Source of the DNA: Pseudomonas sp. Ga0074129
GTDB lineage: Bacteria; Pseudomonadota; Gammaproteobacteria; Pseudomonadales; Pseudomonadaceae
Assembly: GCA_001465025.1 (NCBI GenBank)
Contig: LNDO01000043.1
Coordinates: 1-64,000, forward strand
Length of the DNA stretch: 64,000 bases
Direction: 5' to 3'
Below the pieces are notes generated by a model. That model searched no databases and was not told the origin of the DNA. It saw only the letters and a program-made list of their open reading frames with translations. Below, one piece after another: positions 25,884 to 34,971 of this stretch. The position numbers and the translations under genes are program-made. Each line of letters opens with the position of its first letter. Position 1 is the first letter of the stretch.

Positions 25884-26309
25884 TTAGCGGCGCAGGTTTA
25901 CGCCTTGATCAGCCGGGCGATAACAGGCGCTCAAGGGTTTGCTGCGCTGGTAACGTGCCAGTCGTGACGCTAAGGCGGGCGGTAGTTGCGACGTCTGGCT
26001 GAACCCCGAGCGCTGATAAAAAGCCACCAACGACGGCTCGCAGAACAGCCAGACATCGGCGGCGCCTGCGCTAAAAGCCGCGCTCATCAACTGGCGTGCC
26101 AGCCCTTGGCAACGATGCTCTGGTGCTACCAGCAGGCTGGTTAGCCAGAGGCCGCTCTCGACGTGCTGGAGGCACAGTGCAGCGACAATCTCTTGCTCTT
26201 CAACCACCCAGACCTGTGCCTTTTTACTGGCTCGCATAGGCGAACGCTGAGCGCGATAGAAGGTGTCGGCCCGTGTTTGTTGCTCTGAGGGAAGGCAATA
26301 GATGTGCAT
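25884..26309 (-). CDS. GNAT-family N-acetyltransferase
   Basis: A 141-residue single-domain acetyltransferase. The acetyl-CoA loop is LLVAPEHRCQGLARQLM (about residues 60-76, Q/RxxGxA/G type), preceded by the beta-4 strand SGLWLTS and followed by LVAFYQRSGFSQ. The last 20 residues are basic and extend past the fold. The substrate cannot be predicted. Single gene between the cyclase and the small lysine-rich protein. Confidence 0.82.
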   Translation of the reverse strand: MHIYCLPSEQQTRADTFYRAQRSPMRASKKAQVWVVEEQEIVAALCLQHVESGLWLTSLLVAPEHRCQGLARQLMSAAFSAGAADVWLFCEPSLVAFYQRSGFSQTSQLPPALASRLARYQRSKPLSACYRPADQGVNLRR

Positions 26310-26380
26310 ACAGGAAGCGTATCAGGGGCGGGGTGCCTGATGACAAGTCCGTGCTTGCACCAGGCCAAAGGCAGCGGCGG

Positions 26381-26500
26381 TTAATGGCTGCCGAGCAGGC
26401 TTTTAGTGCCCTGTTTATCTTTTTTATCCAGACGTTTTTCGCTGGCTGTTTTTTGTGGCTTTTTCTTGGTTTGTTTTTTTGAATCCATACCTTTGCTCAT
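26381..26500 (-). CDS. Lysine-rich microprotein, 39 aa
   Basis: A 39-residue protein, MSKGMDSKKQTKKKPQKTAS followed by EKRLDKKDKQGTKSLLGSH; about a third of residues are lysine. GAGGTGAAG lies 4-12 bases before ATG 26500, a strong ribosome site that supports translation. The sequence is fully hydrophilic and probably disordered; binding to nucleic acid is a guess from charge alone. I know similar short proteins in Pseudomonas only as hypotheticals. It is flanked by the GNAT gene and a binding-protein gene in the same direction, about 70 and 120 bases away. Confidence 0.6.
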   Translation of the reverse strand: MSKGMDSKKQTKKKPQKTASEKRLDKKDKQGTKSLLGSH

Positions 26501-26622
26501 GATCTTCACCTCTGACAACGTCGTGGTTGAATGTTCTGGAGCATGCCAGCTGTCACTGCAGGGCGAGTCTGGCCCAAGCAGTCTACGCCAATGGCCCAAC
26601 AAGTATCTGGATTGAAGGCCTG

Positions 26623-27510
26623 CTAGGGCTGTGATGGCAGCGGAGTGAACCACAATTCGTCACGCTGCAAGGGCGTGGCGGCGGGTAACAGCGGATTTGT
26701 CAGTTCGATCACGGTGCGTTGAGTCAGTTGGGCCCGTTCAAGGTGGGCAGCAAAATGCTGATGAAACAGTTGGTCGAATGAACCATCGGCCAAGGCTATT
26801 TCCATGCCTTTCTGCAGGGTGTGGGCGAGGTCGGGGCGTTGTTTGGAGACGAAGAAATACAGGGCCGTGGGGTAGCGGATCAGCAGATGTTCGTCAGCGC
26901 GCAGACGCTTACCACGCGGATGCTCCAGTTCATCCCAAATCTCCAGCACCGAACGCGGGAAGTAGTCAAAACGTTGCGCCTGCAACATGCGGAATAGGCT
27001 GCCGTAGCTGGAAGACACTTTTATTGGCAGGCTGTGGCTACGCAGAATCTCAGTGTCGGGCCAGTCATGGCCTTGGCCGGCGATAAACTGGCGCAGGTCC
27101 TTTATGTCTTCAACACCCTTGAGAAGTTGTGTGCGGTCAGATGGCAGCAGGGCGATGCGCCAGCCGAACAGACCTTTGTCGAGCGGGATGCGTACTGGCA
27201 GCAGGCGTTGCTCGCGCTCAACGCTGGTCATGCTCCAGGCGACATCCAAGTGGCGGTTGTGTTCCAGGTTCACCAGTGCGCGCTCTTGCTCCATGCTGTA
27301 GCGCGAGGGGTGCAGGCGCAACGCGCTACCGGCTTTATCGAGTGCCAATTGCAGCTGAGCCAGGGCGTAGATTGAGCGGAACTCATCGCCGTCCGCGCGA
27401 CGCGGGTAGCGCACAAGGTTGCTTTCGTTAGCCACCGCAGGGGTTAGCAGGCACAGCAGTAACAGGGCGATAAGCCAGCGCCAGTGGGTTGGCGAAAGCA
27501 GGCGATGCAT
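26623..27510 (-). CDS. Periplasmic family-3-type binding protein, orphan
   Basis: A 295-residue exported protein with a signal peptide (cleavage after AVANE, near 28) and a fold like transporter solute-binding proteins. Marks are LVRYPRRADGDEFRSIYALAQLQLAL, a HLDVAWSMTSVEREQ strand, LLPVRIPLDKGLFGWRIAL and a C-terminal DGSFDQLFHQHFAAHL, which is typical of family 3 binding proteins. There is no linked permease. The mature protein has the YPRR start of a group of Pseudomonas proteins with unknown ligand. Single gene. Confidence 0.75.
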   Translation of the reverse strand: MHRLLSPTHWRWLIALLLLCLLTPAVANESNLVRYPRRADGDEFRSIYALAQLQLALDKAGSALRLHPSRYSMEQERALVNLEHNRHLDVAWSMTSVEREQRLLPVRIPLDKGLFGWRIALLPSDRTQLLKGVEDIKDLRQFIAGQGHDWPDTEILRSHSLPIKVSSSYGSLFRMLQAQRFDYFPRSVLEIWDELEHPRGKRLRADEHLLIRYPTALYFFVSKQRPDLAHTLQKGMEIALADGSFDQLFHQHFAAHLERAQLTQRTVIELTNPLLPAATPLQRDELWFTPLPSQP

Positions 27511-27612
27511 GTCGATATGAGTCCTTTCAATCGTTCCCGGATTATTGAGCCGGGTGTGCGTCGCGCATTATGCCAGTCTGGTCCTTTTACGGTGCGCCAC
27601 AGGTCGCACGCT

Positions 27613-29352
27613 TCATAAGCTGCGCAAGAACTGTCCATAGCCGCGCGCATGGCCAAGGTCGGGCGCAAACTCGCCGTTCTGGAAGGCAACCTGGCCATTG
27701 ATCAGCACTGTCTGCACGGCTGCGCCACGATTGACCATGCGTTGCAGGCCGCCGAACGCTTCCATTGGGGCCTCTTGATAGCTGGCCAGTGAGTCATCCA
27801 ACGCATGAGGGGCGATGATCACAAGGTCAGCGCGCGCACCTTCGTAAAGCTTGCCAGCATCGATGGCAAACCAGTCAGCCAGCTCGCCGGTCAGCCGCCA
27901 CACGGCTGTCTCGATGGGCATCACGGGTTGGCCGCGCAATTTGGCATCGCGCACCAGTTTGAGCAGGCGCACGCCAAAGTTATAGAACGCCATGTTACGG
28001 ATGTGCGCGCCGGAGTCGGCAAAACCGATCAGGGTGCTCGGTTCGCACACCAATTTTGCGACCACCTCGGGACGATGATTGGCGATCAGCGTGCGCCAGC
28101 GCAGGCGCGGGCCGTGAGCGACCAGCAAATCAAGGAACAGGTCGGCGGGGTGCTCGTTGCGCGTTTTTGCCAGCTCACCAACGCTTTTGCCGACCACGCT
28201 GGCGTCCGGGCAATCGACGATCCAGGCGTCGTCAAAATCGCGGTGCCAAACCCGTGGGCCGAACTTTTTCTCCACGTCCTGGCGAAAACGCAGGCGGTAG
28301 GCCGGGTCCTGAAACAACTCGCTGCGCAGGTCGTGGCTGGCCAGGTGCAGCGCGGCTTGCCCGGCGGGGAATTCCTCGAAGACAACAAACTCCATGCCGT
28401 CGGCATAGGTTTCAAAAGGCACGGGCAGGGTTTGCCAGCGAAAATCCGCCCGCGTCAGGCGATTAACCCAGCGCGTCAGTGGGCCGAGGACCGGGGCCAG
28501 CCAGGGATCTGCTTTGACGTCCATCAGGGTGATCAGAGTGGTCTTCAGCGGCTTGCGCCACCAACCGCCGATGCTGTCCCAGAGAAAGGCCAGCACATTA
28601 AGTTTGGTCACCAGATTCGGCGCGCCCTGATGGATGCGCCCGCGTCGGCGCAATATTTTGTTCAGTCGCGCGTACTCAGCCCAGGGTGCATACACGGAAG
28701 GCAGCGATTTTGAGCGCTGGCGGTCGCCGTCGAGTTTATCCCAAGGGTTGGTCATGCTCGACAGGCCCAGCAAACCGGCATCCAGGGCTTCTTCCAGCAG
28801 GCGTTCCATCTGCTGCAGTTCCGCTTCGCTGGGTCGCACATGGGCATCGACGGCGCGCTCAAGCCCGAGCACGGCGACGCGCAGGTCGGAATGACCGAGG
28901 AACGAGCAGATATTCGGCCCCAGCGGATGCTGATCAAGAAAATCGGCGAACTCGCGCGAACTGCTCCAGGTTTTACGCGCCTGCAGCAACGGCAGAACAT
29001 GCTCGCGCGGCACCGATTCAACGCGGGTGAACAGGTCGGAACAGTCTTCTGCGCCAGACAGCACCATGCTGATCGAGCAACTGCCGATCATCACTGTGGT
29101 GACGCCATGGCGCACCGACTCCTTGAGCGCGGGGGCGGCCACCAGTTCGGCGTCGTAATGGGTGTGCATGTCGATAAAGCCGGGCGTCACCCAACGGTTT
29201 TGCGCATCGATCACCTGAGCGCAACCGCTTTCATCCAGGGCGTCGGCGCTGATACGGGCTAGCTTGCCGTCACGAATGCCCAGATGGCGCAAAAGCCCTG
29301 GGGTGCCACGGCCATCGAAAAACAGCGCGTTTTTAATCAGCACATCGAACAT
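27613..29352 (-). CDS. N-acyl-D-amino-acid deacylase-family amidohydrolase
   Basis: A 579-residue metal-dependent hydrolase of the D-aminoacylase/dihydroorotase-like group. The first metal motif HTHYD (in TPGFIDMHTHYDAEL, about 59-73) is intact. A cysteine in MIGSCSISM, an asparagine-histidine pair (IANHRPE) and DSGAHIRNMAFYN near residue 455 fit the rest of the metal site. The C-terminal composite beta-domain ends with LINGQVAFQNGE. Some relatives cleave N-acyl-D-amino acids; the substrate here is unproven. ATG 29352 is preceded by GAGG 8 bases upstream; TTG 29358 is less likely. Confidence 0.85.
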   Translation of the reverse strand: MFDVLIKNALFFDGRGTPGLLRHLGIRDGKLARISADALDESGCAQVIDAQNRWVTPGFIDMHTHYDAELVAAPALKESVRHGVTTVMIGSCSISMVLSGAEDCSDLFTRVESVPREHVLPLLQARKTWSSSREFADFLDQHPLGPNICSFLGHSDLRVAVLGLERAVDAHVRPSEAELQQMERLLEEALDAGLLGLSSMTNPWDKLDGDRQRSKSLPSVYAPWAEYARLNKILRRRGRIHQGAPNLVTKLNVLAFLWDSIGGWWRKPLKTTLITLMDVKADPWLAPVLGPLTRWVNRLTRADFRWQTLPVPFETYADGMEFVVFEEFPAGQAALHLASHDLRSELFQDPAYRLRFRQDVEKKFGPRVWHRDFDDAWIVDCPDASVVGKSVGELAKTRNEHPADLFLDLLVAHGPRLRWRTLIANHRPEVVAKLVCEPSTLIGFADSGAHIRNMAFYNFGVRLLKLVRDAKLRGQPVMPIETAVWRLTGELADWFAIDAGKLYEGARADLVIIAPHALDDSLASYQEAPMEAFGGLQRMVNRGAAVQTVLINGQVAFQNGEFAPDLGHARGYGQFLRSL

Positions 29353-29468
29353 CGGCAATGCCTCGGGTGAATGGACTTAACCCGATGAGCTTAGCTGGCG
29401 CTGCGCGGCCTCAGTAATGGCGTATGTGAACAAGCAGGGGTCAATTCGGCCAAGTATGAGGTGCGCGT

Positions 29469-29795
29469 TCAGGCATTCAAGCGATGACGCTCGGCGCTGA
29501 TTTCCGGCAGATCCGTGCGGCGCATGTAAACCCGCAGCGGCTCGCTGATGTTTAGGCGGTCATCGATGTTTTGTTCCAGCAGCAATTGCAGGCGTGCGCG
29601 GTCGAGGTTCATTAATTCGCCTGCAAAGGTGCGCCAAACAAATTCGCAGGTAGGGGTGATGCTGGCTTCAAGCACATCGAGGCCAAAAGAATCTTCGGAA
29701 AACCGCACGATGTAGCGGCCGGTCTTGGCGTTGAAGCCGACAAAACCCTGAAGTTGATCAGCAGCGGCGCAGATGCTGGCAGACGTAATGCTCAT
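29469..29795 (-). CDS. DUF3509 domain-containing protein
   Basis: A 108-residue cytoplasmic protein of the DUF3509 family, which is largely confined to Pseudomonas. The pattern GFVGFNAKTGRYIVRFSEDS (about 17-36) and the C-terminal PLRVYMRRTDLPEISAER are typical. Function is unknown. Single gene; a hairpin follows the neighbouring lipoprotein gene further right. Confidence 0.85.
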   Translation of the reverse strand: MSITSASICAAADQLQGFVGFNAKTGRYIVRFSEDSFGLDVLEASITPTCEFVWRTFAGELMNLDRARLQLLLEQNIDDRLNISEPLRVYMRRTDLPEISAERHRLNA

Positions 29796-29912
29796 AAGAA
29801 CCTCGACGATGGCAGTGGCAGGGCAGCGCCCTCAATATCATCGGCATAGGCTAAAGCGCTCTAGCGTGAGCATCTTGCGGTGGATCAATAAATACTACGG
29901 TGCTGGTGACAG

Positions 29913-29942
29913 ACCGTCTCTGCAGGAGGGCGCAGAGACGGT
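29913..29942. terminator. Hairpin 3' of the lipoprotein gene
   Basis: ACCGTCTCTGC (29913-29923) and GCAGAGACGGT (29932-29942) form a perfect 11-bp stem with an 8-base loop, ten bases past the stop of the leftward lipoprotein gene. No T-run follows, so this may be a weak terminator or an mRNA 3'-end stabiliser. Confidence 0.6.
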
Positions 29943-29951
29943 TAGCCCGCG

Positions 29952-30572
29952 TTAGGGTTTGCGCGGGCTGGAGAACGCGCTGATGTTGCCGAATGGCGAG
30001 CTGTGCATGCCCACTTTGACCGCCATTAGGGGGGAATTATTGACCCACACATCATCAATCACGATGGTTTGGCCTACATCATCGTTATCAGCGGCGACCA
30101 GCAGGTAGTAGGTGCCGTCTTCGCTGGCTTCGCCATCCCAGCTGAGGCTGATTTGCCCGACCACGGCAGAGGCGCGCGAAGGTTTGTCGGCGATCACTGC
30201 GCCGTAGGCATCCAGCAGCATGGCGCGAGGTTTCAGTGCATATTTACTGACGCCCATGCAGGGTTTGTTGCACAGCGAGTGGACGTTGAGGGTGTAGCGC
30301 TCGCCTTTTTTCAGCTGCAAGGAAAAGATTCGGTAGTTGGAAATGGAGCTGCCGAAATCCAGGCGCGGTTGGTCGGCACTGATCGGCCATTGGGGCGCGA
30401 GTAGCCCGGTGTTGAGCGGCAAGGGGATGGCTTGAGTGGTGTGGATGGCTTCCAGGGCGCTCTTGGCCATTGGGCTTTTGCCCGTTTTGACCTCTTGCTG
30501 GTAGGTTGTCTGCGGGTTGCTGGCGCAGGCGCCGAGCAGCAGGCAGGCAGCCAAAATCAGAAACTTATGCAC
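29952..30572 (-). CDS. Exported lipoprotein, unknown function
   Basis: A 206-residue lipoprotein. It starts at GTG 30572 with AGGAG 7 bases upstream; the longer open frame has no signal peptide at its start. The signal ends in the lipobox LLGAC (Cys near 15). The mature part looks beta-rich with QLKKGERYTLNVHSLCNKPCMG, carrying two close cysteines, and a DGTYYLLVAADNDDVGQ strand, somewhat like pre-peptidase C-terminal or carbohydrate-binding folds. No known family is assigned with confidence. Confidence 0.75.
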   Translation of the reverse strand: MHKFLILAACLLLGACASNPQTTYQQEVKTGKSPMAKSALEAIHTTQAIPLPLNTGLLAPQWPISADQPRLDFGSSISNYRIFSLQLKKGERYTLNVHSLCNKPCMGVSKYALKPRAMLLDAYGAVIADKPSRASAVVGQISLSWDGEASEDGTYYLLVAADNDDVGQTIVIDDVWVNNSPLMAVKVGMHSSPFGNISAFSSPRKP

Positions 30573-30719
30573 GGTAAAACTCCTGTGTGACGACGTCCTT
30601 GTGTACACGCCTGGCGCAGTTGGCGCGGCGGGCGGCGATTCTACCCGCTTTAGGTGATGCCGGTGACGAACAATCTGCCGAATCGACGAGTTGCGCACGT
30701 TGAGCAGTGCCACTCGGGG

Positions 30720-30746
30720 GCCTGCGGCACGTCCTGTGCGGCAGGC
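30720..30746. terminator. Imperfect hairpin 3' of the YebC-family gene
   Basis: CCTGCGGCAC (30721-30730) pairs with GTGCGGCAGG (30736-30745), one mismatch, five-base loop. It lies just past the stop of the leftward YebC-family gene. No T-run is present, so terminator function is tentative. Confidence 0.4.
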
Positions 30747-30760
30747 CGATTCGGTTGGTT

Positions 30761-31462
30761 TTAGCCCGCCAGTCCGACATAGACGTTTTGCACGTCATCG
30801 TGCGCATCGAGGGCTTCAAGGAAGGCTTCGACTTCTTCGAGTTGCTCTGCGCTCAGGTTGCTCACCGGGTTTTTCGGGATGAAACCGATTTTCGCCGAGT
30901 TGACGTTAAAGCCCTGTTCCGGCAACGCGCGGCATACGGCATCCAGGTCAGTGGGTTCGGTGATAAACAGGGTGTTGCCTTCATCGGCAGGTTCGAAATC
31001 CTGCGCGCCCGCTTCGATGGCAGCCATTTCCGGGTCGGCACCGTTATCACTGCTGGCTTCGATCATGCCAACGTGGTCAAAGTCCCAGGTCACGGAGCCG
31101 GAGGCTCCCATCTGGCCTTTACGGAACAGCACGCGGACTTCGGCCACGGTGCGGTTAATGTTGTCGGTCAGGCATTCGATGATCACCGGCACCTGATGCG
31201 GGGCGAACCCTTCATAGGTGGCCGAATGGAAGGTGACGGTGTCGCCCAGCAGGCCTGCGCCTTTCTTGATCGCGCGTTCCAGGGTCTCTTTGGGCATCGA
31301 GGCTTTCTTGGCCTGATGGATGGCCAGGCGCAGCTTGGGGTTCAGGTCTGGATCGGCCCCGTTGCGGGCGCAGATCATGATTTCCTTGACCAAGCGGCCG
31401 AAGATTTTGCCGCGCGCGTTGGCGGCGGCTTCTTTAGGTTTGGCTTTCCACTGGGCGCCCAT
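30761..31462 (-). CDS. YebC/PmpR-family protein
   Basis: A 233-residue YebC-family protein. Typical blocks are [20 protein letters not shown] (residues 19-38), [15 protein letters not shown] (about 56-70), [16 protein letters not shown] (about 113-128) and the C-terminal [15 protein letters not shown]. It starts [15 protein letters not shown] rather than the MAGHSKW form of the RuvC-neighbour type, which places it in the YeeN-like branch. Family members are described as transcription regulators (PmpR) or as ribosome-associated factors that ease translation of difficult sequences. Single gene. Confidence 0.9.
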   Translation of the reverse strand: MGAQWKAKPKEAAANARGKIFGRLVKEIMICARNGADPDLNPKLRLAIHQAKKASMPKETLERAIKKGAGLLGDTVTFHSATYEGFAPHQVPVIIECLTDNINRTVAEVRVLFRKGQMGASGSVTWDFDHVGMIEASSDNGADPEMAAIEAGAQDFEPADEGNTLFITEPTDLDAVCRALPEQGFNVNSAKIGFIPKNPVSNLSAEQLEEVEAFLEALDAHDDVQNVYVGLAG

Positions 31463-31570
31463 GGGATATCTCGTCGTGACGGGTTGATGAATAAAGCGGC
31501 GATTCTAGCCCTTCGAGCCGTTGTCGGCACCCCTGGCGCTGCAAACGGCCGATGGGCGCTGCACCTGGCG

Positions 31571-31825
31571 TTAGCGCTTGCCCATTGAACGGCGGCTGCC
31601 GTTTGGGGCTGGACCGATTTTTTTGGAGTGGGCGCTCAGGTTGCGTTTCGACTGCCGTGGCTGATCGCCTTGCTTACCTGCAGCCGCTTTGGCCGCGCTA
31701 ATCAAAGAGGCAAAGCCTGTGGTTTTGCGCGCAGGGGCAGGTGCGGCTTCTGCTGCGTGCGTTGCAGTGGCGCAGTCGGCAGCATGAGTGGCTGGATCGG
31801 TTTCGACGTCGGGGGTGTGAGTCAT
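31571..31825 (-). CDS. Small hypothetical protein, 84 aa
   Basis: An 84-residue hydrophilic protein. The N-terminal 35 residues are rich in alanine, threonine and histidine (DPATHAADCATATHAAEAAP). Then comes a short helix, TGFASLISAAKAAAGKQ, and a basic tail ending KKIGPAPNGSRRSMGKR, the type of ending seen in small nucleic-acid-associated proteins. The ribosome site before ATG 31825 is weak. The clear helix-plus-basic-tail pattern favours a real gene; function unknown. Confidence 0.5.
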   Translation of the reverse strand: MTHTPDVETDPATHAADCATATHAAEAAPAPARKTTGFASLISAAKAAAGKQGDQPRQSKRNLSAHSKKIGPAPNGSRRSMGKR

Positions 31826-31956
31826 GACAAGGTCTGCGCAGCAGGAATGGCTGGCAAGTATACCCGGCTATCGCATCGGGCTTGTGGCGGGTGTTGGCTA
31901 TTGCGAGTGTGCTTTCAGGTTGCGCTGGGCCAAGGCGGCCCAGCGCGGCGGCAGGA

Positions 31957-32238
31957 TCAGTCCTGACGGCTGGTCACTTCCAGCAGGTGATAACCGAATT
32001 GGGTTTTCACCGGGCCTTGCACGACGTTGATTGGCGCACTGAATACGACGGTGTCGAATTCTTTGACCATCTGGCCGGGGCCGAAGGAGCCAAGGTCACC
32101 GCCGCTGCGGCTTGATGGGCAGCTGGAGTTGTCTTTGGCCACTTGGGCGAAGTCGGCGCCGGCTTCGATAGCGGCTTTCAGTTCGTTGCACTTGTCTTCG
32201 CTGGCAACCAGGATGTGACGGGCAGTGGCGCGGGCCAT
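31957..32238 (-). CDS. ppiC: Cytoplasmic parvulin-type peptidyl-prolyl isomerase
   Basis: A 93-residue single-domain parvulin with no signal peptide, the size and layout of E. coli PpiC. The parvulin motifs are ARHILVASEDKCNELK (residues 6-21), DFAQVAKDNSSCPSSRSGGDLG (about 29-50), FGPGQMVKEFD and TQFGYHLLEV. It speeds cis-trans isomerisation of peptidyl-proline bonds in the cytoplasm. Single gene between the small hypothetical and sstT. Confidence 0.95.
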   Translation of the reverse strand: MARATARHILVASEDKCNELKAAIEAGADFAQVAKDNSSCPSSRSGGDLGSFGPGQMVKEFDTVVFSAPINVVQGPVKTQFGYHLLEVTSRQD

Positions 32239-32321
32239 GGGGATACTCCTAATAATGAAGTGGCAAAGCCTACCGCAATCGTGCGATGAGGCAAATGTCG
32301 GGCGATGGTTGGATTGGCCGG

Positions 32322-33542
32322 TTAAACGCGCGGCTGCTGCGCTTGGCAGGCCGCAGCGGTAAACAGAACGTCGGTCGAGGAATTCAGCGCGGTTTCGGCA
32401 GAGTCCTGCACGATACCGATGATAAAGCCCACGGCCACAACCTGCATGGCCACCTCATTGGGGATGCCGAACAGGCTGCAGGCCAATGGAATCAAGAGCA
32501 ACGAACCACCGGCTACACCGGACGCACCGCAGGCGCAGATTGAGGCCAGCAGGCTAAGCAGCAGGGCGGTTGGCAGGTCGACGGTGATGCCGAGGGTATG
32601 CACCGCGGCCAGCGTCAGTACGGTGATGGTGATGGCGGCACCCGCCATGTTGATGGTTGCGCCCAGCGGGATCGATACCGAGTAGGTTTCTTCATGCAGC
32701 CCCAAGCGCTGACACAGTTGCAGGTTGACCGGGATATTAGCCGCCGAGCTGCGGGTAAAGAAGGCTGTCAGACCGCTTTCGCGCAGGCATGTCAGCACCA
32801 GTGGGTAAGGGTTGCGGCGGATTTTCACGAAGACAATCAGCGGGTTCACCAGCAGTGCGACAAAAAGCATGCAGCCAACCAACACCAGCAGCAGGTGCAA
32901 ATAGTCGAGCAGTACCGACATGCCAGATTCGGCCAAGGTGGCGGCGACCAAGCCAAATATGCCCAGCGGAGCCAGGCGAATCACCAGTTTGACGATGCTG
33001 GTGACGCCATCGGAGAGGTCGGCGAGCATCTGCTTGGTGCTTAGGCTGGCATGACGCAGGGCAAAGCCCAGGGCGACGGCCCAGGCCAGAATGCCGATAA
33101 AGTTACCTTTAAGCAGGGCATTGATGGGGTTGTCCACCACGTTCATCAGCAGGGTTTTCAGCACTTCAGCGATGCCACCGGGCGGCGAAAGATCGGCGCT
33201 GGTACTGGCCAGCGTGAGGCTGGAAGGAAAGGTAAAGCTGGCCGCCACCGCAATCAGTGCGGCGCTGAATGTGCCGATTAGGTACAGCAGCAGAATCGGC
33301 TTGATATGGGTTTGTTGGCCGTGCTGATGGTTGGCAATCGAGGCGGCCACCAGCACGAATACCAACACCGGGGCGACGGCTTTAAGCGCTGCGACAAAGA
33401 CGTTGCCCAGCAGGCCCACACTGGCTGCAGCTTGCGGTAGCAGCAGCGCCAAAGCGATGCCGGCGACCAGGCCGATAAAGATTTGCAACACCAGGCTGGT
33501 GCGGTTGAGCAACTGGATTAACGGGTTTGCAGCGGCAGACAT
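32322..33542 (-). CDS. sstT: Serine/threonine:Na+ symporter
   Basis: A 406-residue inner-membrane transporter of the dicarboxylate/amino-acid:cation symporter family. Start at ATG 33542 gives [20 protein letters not shown], typical of SstT. Core motifs are present: [14 protein letters not shown] (the serine-rich loop), [15 protein letters not shown] and the [19 protein letters not shown] segment. It imports L-serine and L-threonine with sodium. The open frame extends upstream to 33692 but that part is not conserved-looking. Single gene, divergent from yceH. Confidence 0.93.
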   Translation of the reverse strand: MSAAANPLIQLLNRTSLVLQIFIGLVAGIALALLLPQAAASVGLLGNVFVAALKAVAPVLVFVLVAASIANHQHGQQTHIKPILLLYLIGTFSAALIAVAASFTFPSSLTLASTSADLSPPGGIAEVLKTLLMNVVDNPINALLKGNFIGILAWAVALGFALRHASLSTKQMLADLSDGVTSIVKLVIRLAPLGIFGLVAATLAESGMSVLLDYLHLLLVLVGCMLFVALLVNPLIVFVKIRRNPYPLVLTCLRESGLTAFFTRSSAANIPVNLQLCQRLGLHEETYSVSIPLGATINMAGAAITITVLTLAAVHTLGITVDLPTALLLSLLASICACGASGVAGGSLLLIPLACSLFGIPNEVAMQVVAVGFIIGIVQDSAETALNSSTDVLFTAAACQAQQPRV

Positions 33543-33818
33543 AACAGATTTCTCTACTGGGCGAGCGAGCCCGCCACCTCTTCTATGGCCGGTTGACCTG
33601 GGTGGGATGCTGGGCGGCGGATGCGCGTTAGAAGGCTTTTCACGGGGCGGTAACGCGAGGCCACGCTGAAAAATAGCGCGCGAGTCTAACACAATGGTCA
33701 GCTTTTACAGCGCATGAACCGCCCTGCACTGCCCAGCGGTGCGGGTGTCTATCAGGCCGTCAGCCTGTTAGGTTATTGAAATAACGAGGTTGTTCTATTT
33801 AACGACGAGGTGCAGGCC

Positions 33819-34451
33819 ATGGCTGTTGAACCCCTGAGCGCTGTCGAGGCGCGGGTGTTGGGTTGTTTGATCGAAAAGCAACTGACCACCCCTGAGGCCT
33901 ATCCCCTCACGCTCAACGCTTTAGTGCTGGCTTGTAATCAGAAAACCAGTCGCGAGCCGGTGCTTAACCTGACTGCCGGGCAGGTGGGCCAAGCACTGCG
34001 CAGCCTTGAGGGTCGAGGCTTGGCGCGTTTGGTCATGGGCAGTCGCGCCGATCGCTGGGAACACCGCACCGATAAAGGGCTGGAAGTGGTGGCGGCGCAG
34101 GTTGTTCTGCTGGGCCTGCTGTTATTGCGCGGGCCGCAGACCCTTAATGAACTGCTGACGCGCAGCAGCCGTATGCATGATTTTGATGATGCCGAGCAGG
34201 TGCAGCATCACCTTGAGCGACTGATGAGCCGCGAGCTGGCTTGCCTGGTGCCACGCCAGGCCGGTCAACGAGAAGATCGCTACATGCACCTGTTGGGTGA
34301 TCCGGCGGATCTGCAGGCAGCCTTGGCGGCTAAAGTCAGTGAGCCGCAGCGCCCCTCATCGGTTCAGTCGGACGAGCGGGTAGAGGCGCTTGAATTGCGC
34401 ATCGCTGCTTTGGAAGAGCGCTTGGCACAACTGGAAGCCGCTCTCGGCTAA
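33819..34451 (+). CDS. yceH: YceH family protein (DUF480)
   Basis: A 210-residue cytoplasmic protein of the UPF0502/YceH family, built of two winged-helix domains (about 5-80 and 85-165) and a C-terminal coiled coil ([21 protein letters not shown]). The opening [21 protein letters not shown] and [21 protein letters not shown] is diagnostic. No function is established; the fold suggests DNA or protein binding. ATG 33819 follows ACGAGG by 8-9 bases; GTG 33810 overlaps that site. A bidirectional terminator follows at once. Confidence 0.9.
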   Translation: MAVEPLSAVEARVLGCLIEKQLTTPEAYPLTLNALVLACNQKTSREPVLNLTAGQVGQALRSLEGRGLARLVMGSRADRWEHRTDKGLEVVAAQVVLLGLLLLRGPQTLNELLTRSSRMHDFDDAEQVQHHLERLMSRELACLVPRQAGQREDRYMHLLGDPADLQAALAAKVSEPQRPSSVQSDERVEALELRIAALEERLAQLEAALG

Positions 34452-34453
34452 AC

Positions 34454-34482
34454 AAAAAAGGTGCTCAATTGAGCACCTTTTT
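34454..34482. terminator. Bidirectional terminator between yceH and the repeat protein
   Basis: A near-perfect palindrome, AAAAAGGTGCTCAA and TTGAGCACCTTTTT (34455-34482), with A- and T-runs on its flanks. It starts three bases after the yceH stop and also serves the convergent tandem-repeat gene. Confidence 0.95.
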
Positions 34483-34494
34483 CTGGGCGGGTGA

Positions 34495-34971
34495 TCAGCT
34501 CAGGCGAATGCCAGGGGTGCGATCCGCGCCATCAGCAGCTACACGCAGACGCTCTTGCAGGCGATCTGCGCCACCTTCCGCTACGCGATTGGGGCCTACA
34601 CGGTCGGCACCCTCTTCAGCGACACGCAGACGCTCTTGCAGGCGATCTGCATCACCTTCTGCTACGCGATTAGGGCCTACACGGTCGGCACCGTCTTCAG
34701 CGACACGCAGGCGCTCTTGCAGGCGATCTGCGCCACCTTCCGCTACGCGATTGTGGCCTACGCGGTCGGCACCGTCTTCAGCGACACGCAGACGTTCTTG
34801 CAGGCGATCTGCACCACCTTCGGTTTGCAGGTTGCGACCAAAGCCAGCGTCACTTTCGATGCTGCTGTCGTGTTTTTCACCCAGCAGCGGCTGTGGATTG
34901 CTCTGTGGCAGGGCGAAGGCGTTGATGGACAAGCTGCTCAGGATCAGTGCGGCGAGAATGTGCTTTTTCAT
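34495..34971 (-). CDS. Exported 27-residue tandem-repeat protein
   Basis: A 158-residue protein with a signal peptide (MKKHILAALILSSLSINAFA, cleavage near 20), a short linker, then four repeats of about 27 residues of the form VAEGGADRLQERLR-VAEDGADRVGPNR. Each repeat has two GADR cores, one ending LQERLR and one VGPNR. No cysteines and no membrane segment follow the signal. I have seen this GADR-type repeat in small exported Pseudomonas proteins, some of which are called phage infection protein in databases; I cannot vouch for that name. The repeats are nearly identical at DNA level, so copy number may vary. Confidence 0.8.
   Translation of the reverse strand: MKKHILAALILSSLSINAFALPQSNPQPLLGEKHDSSIESDAGFGRNLQTEGGADRLQERLRVAEDGADRVGHNRVAEGGADRLQERLRVAEDGADRVGPNRVAEGDADRLQERLRVAEEGADRVGPNRVAEGGADRLQERLRVAADGADRTPGIRLS
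34541..34837. repeat. 81-bp tandem repeat, about 3.7 copies
   Basis: The phrase ACACGCAGACG (plus strand; one unit reads ACACGCAGGCG) starts at 34541, 34622, 34703 and 34784, an exact period of 81 bp. Units differ at only a few positions. The array encodes the repeated part of the exported protein on the minus strand. In-frame 81-bp units would let copies be gained or lost without disturbing the reading frame. Confidence 0.92.

Noticed and set aside
34541..34837. Possible CRISPR array
   Set aside because: The 81-bp units are contiguous, coding and have no unique spacers of constant length.
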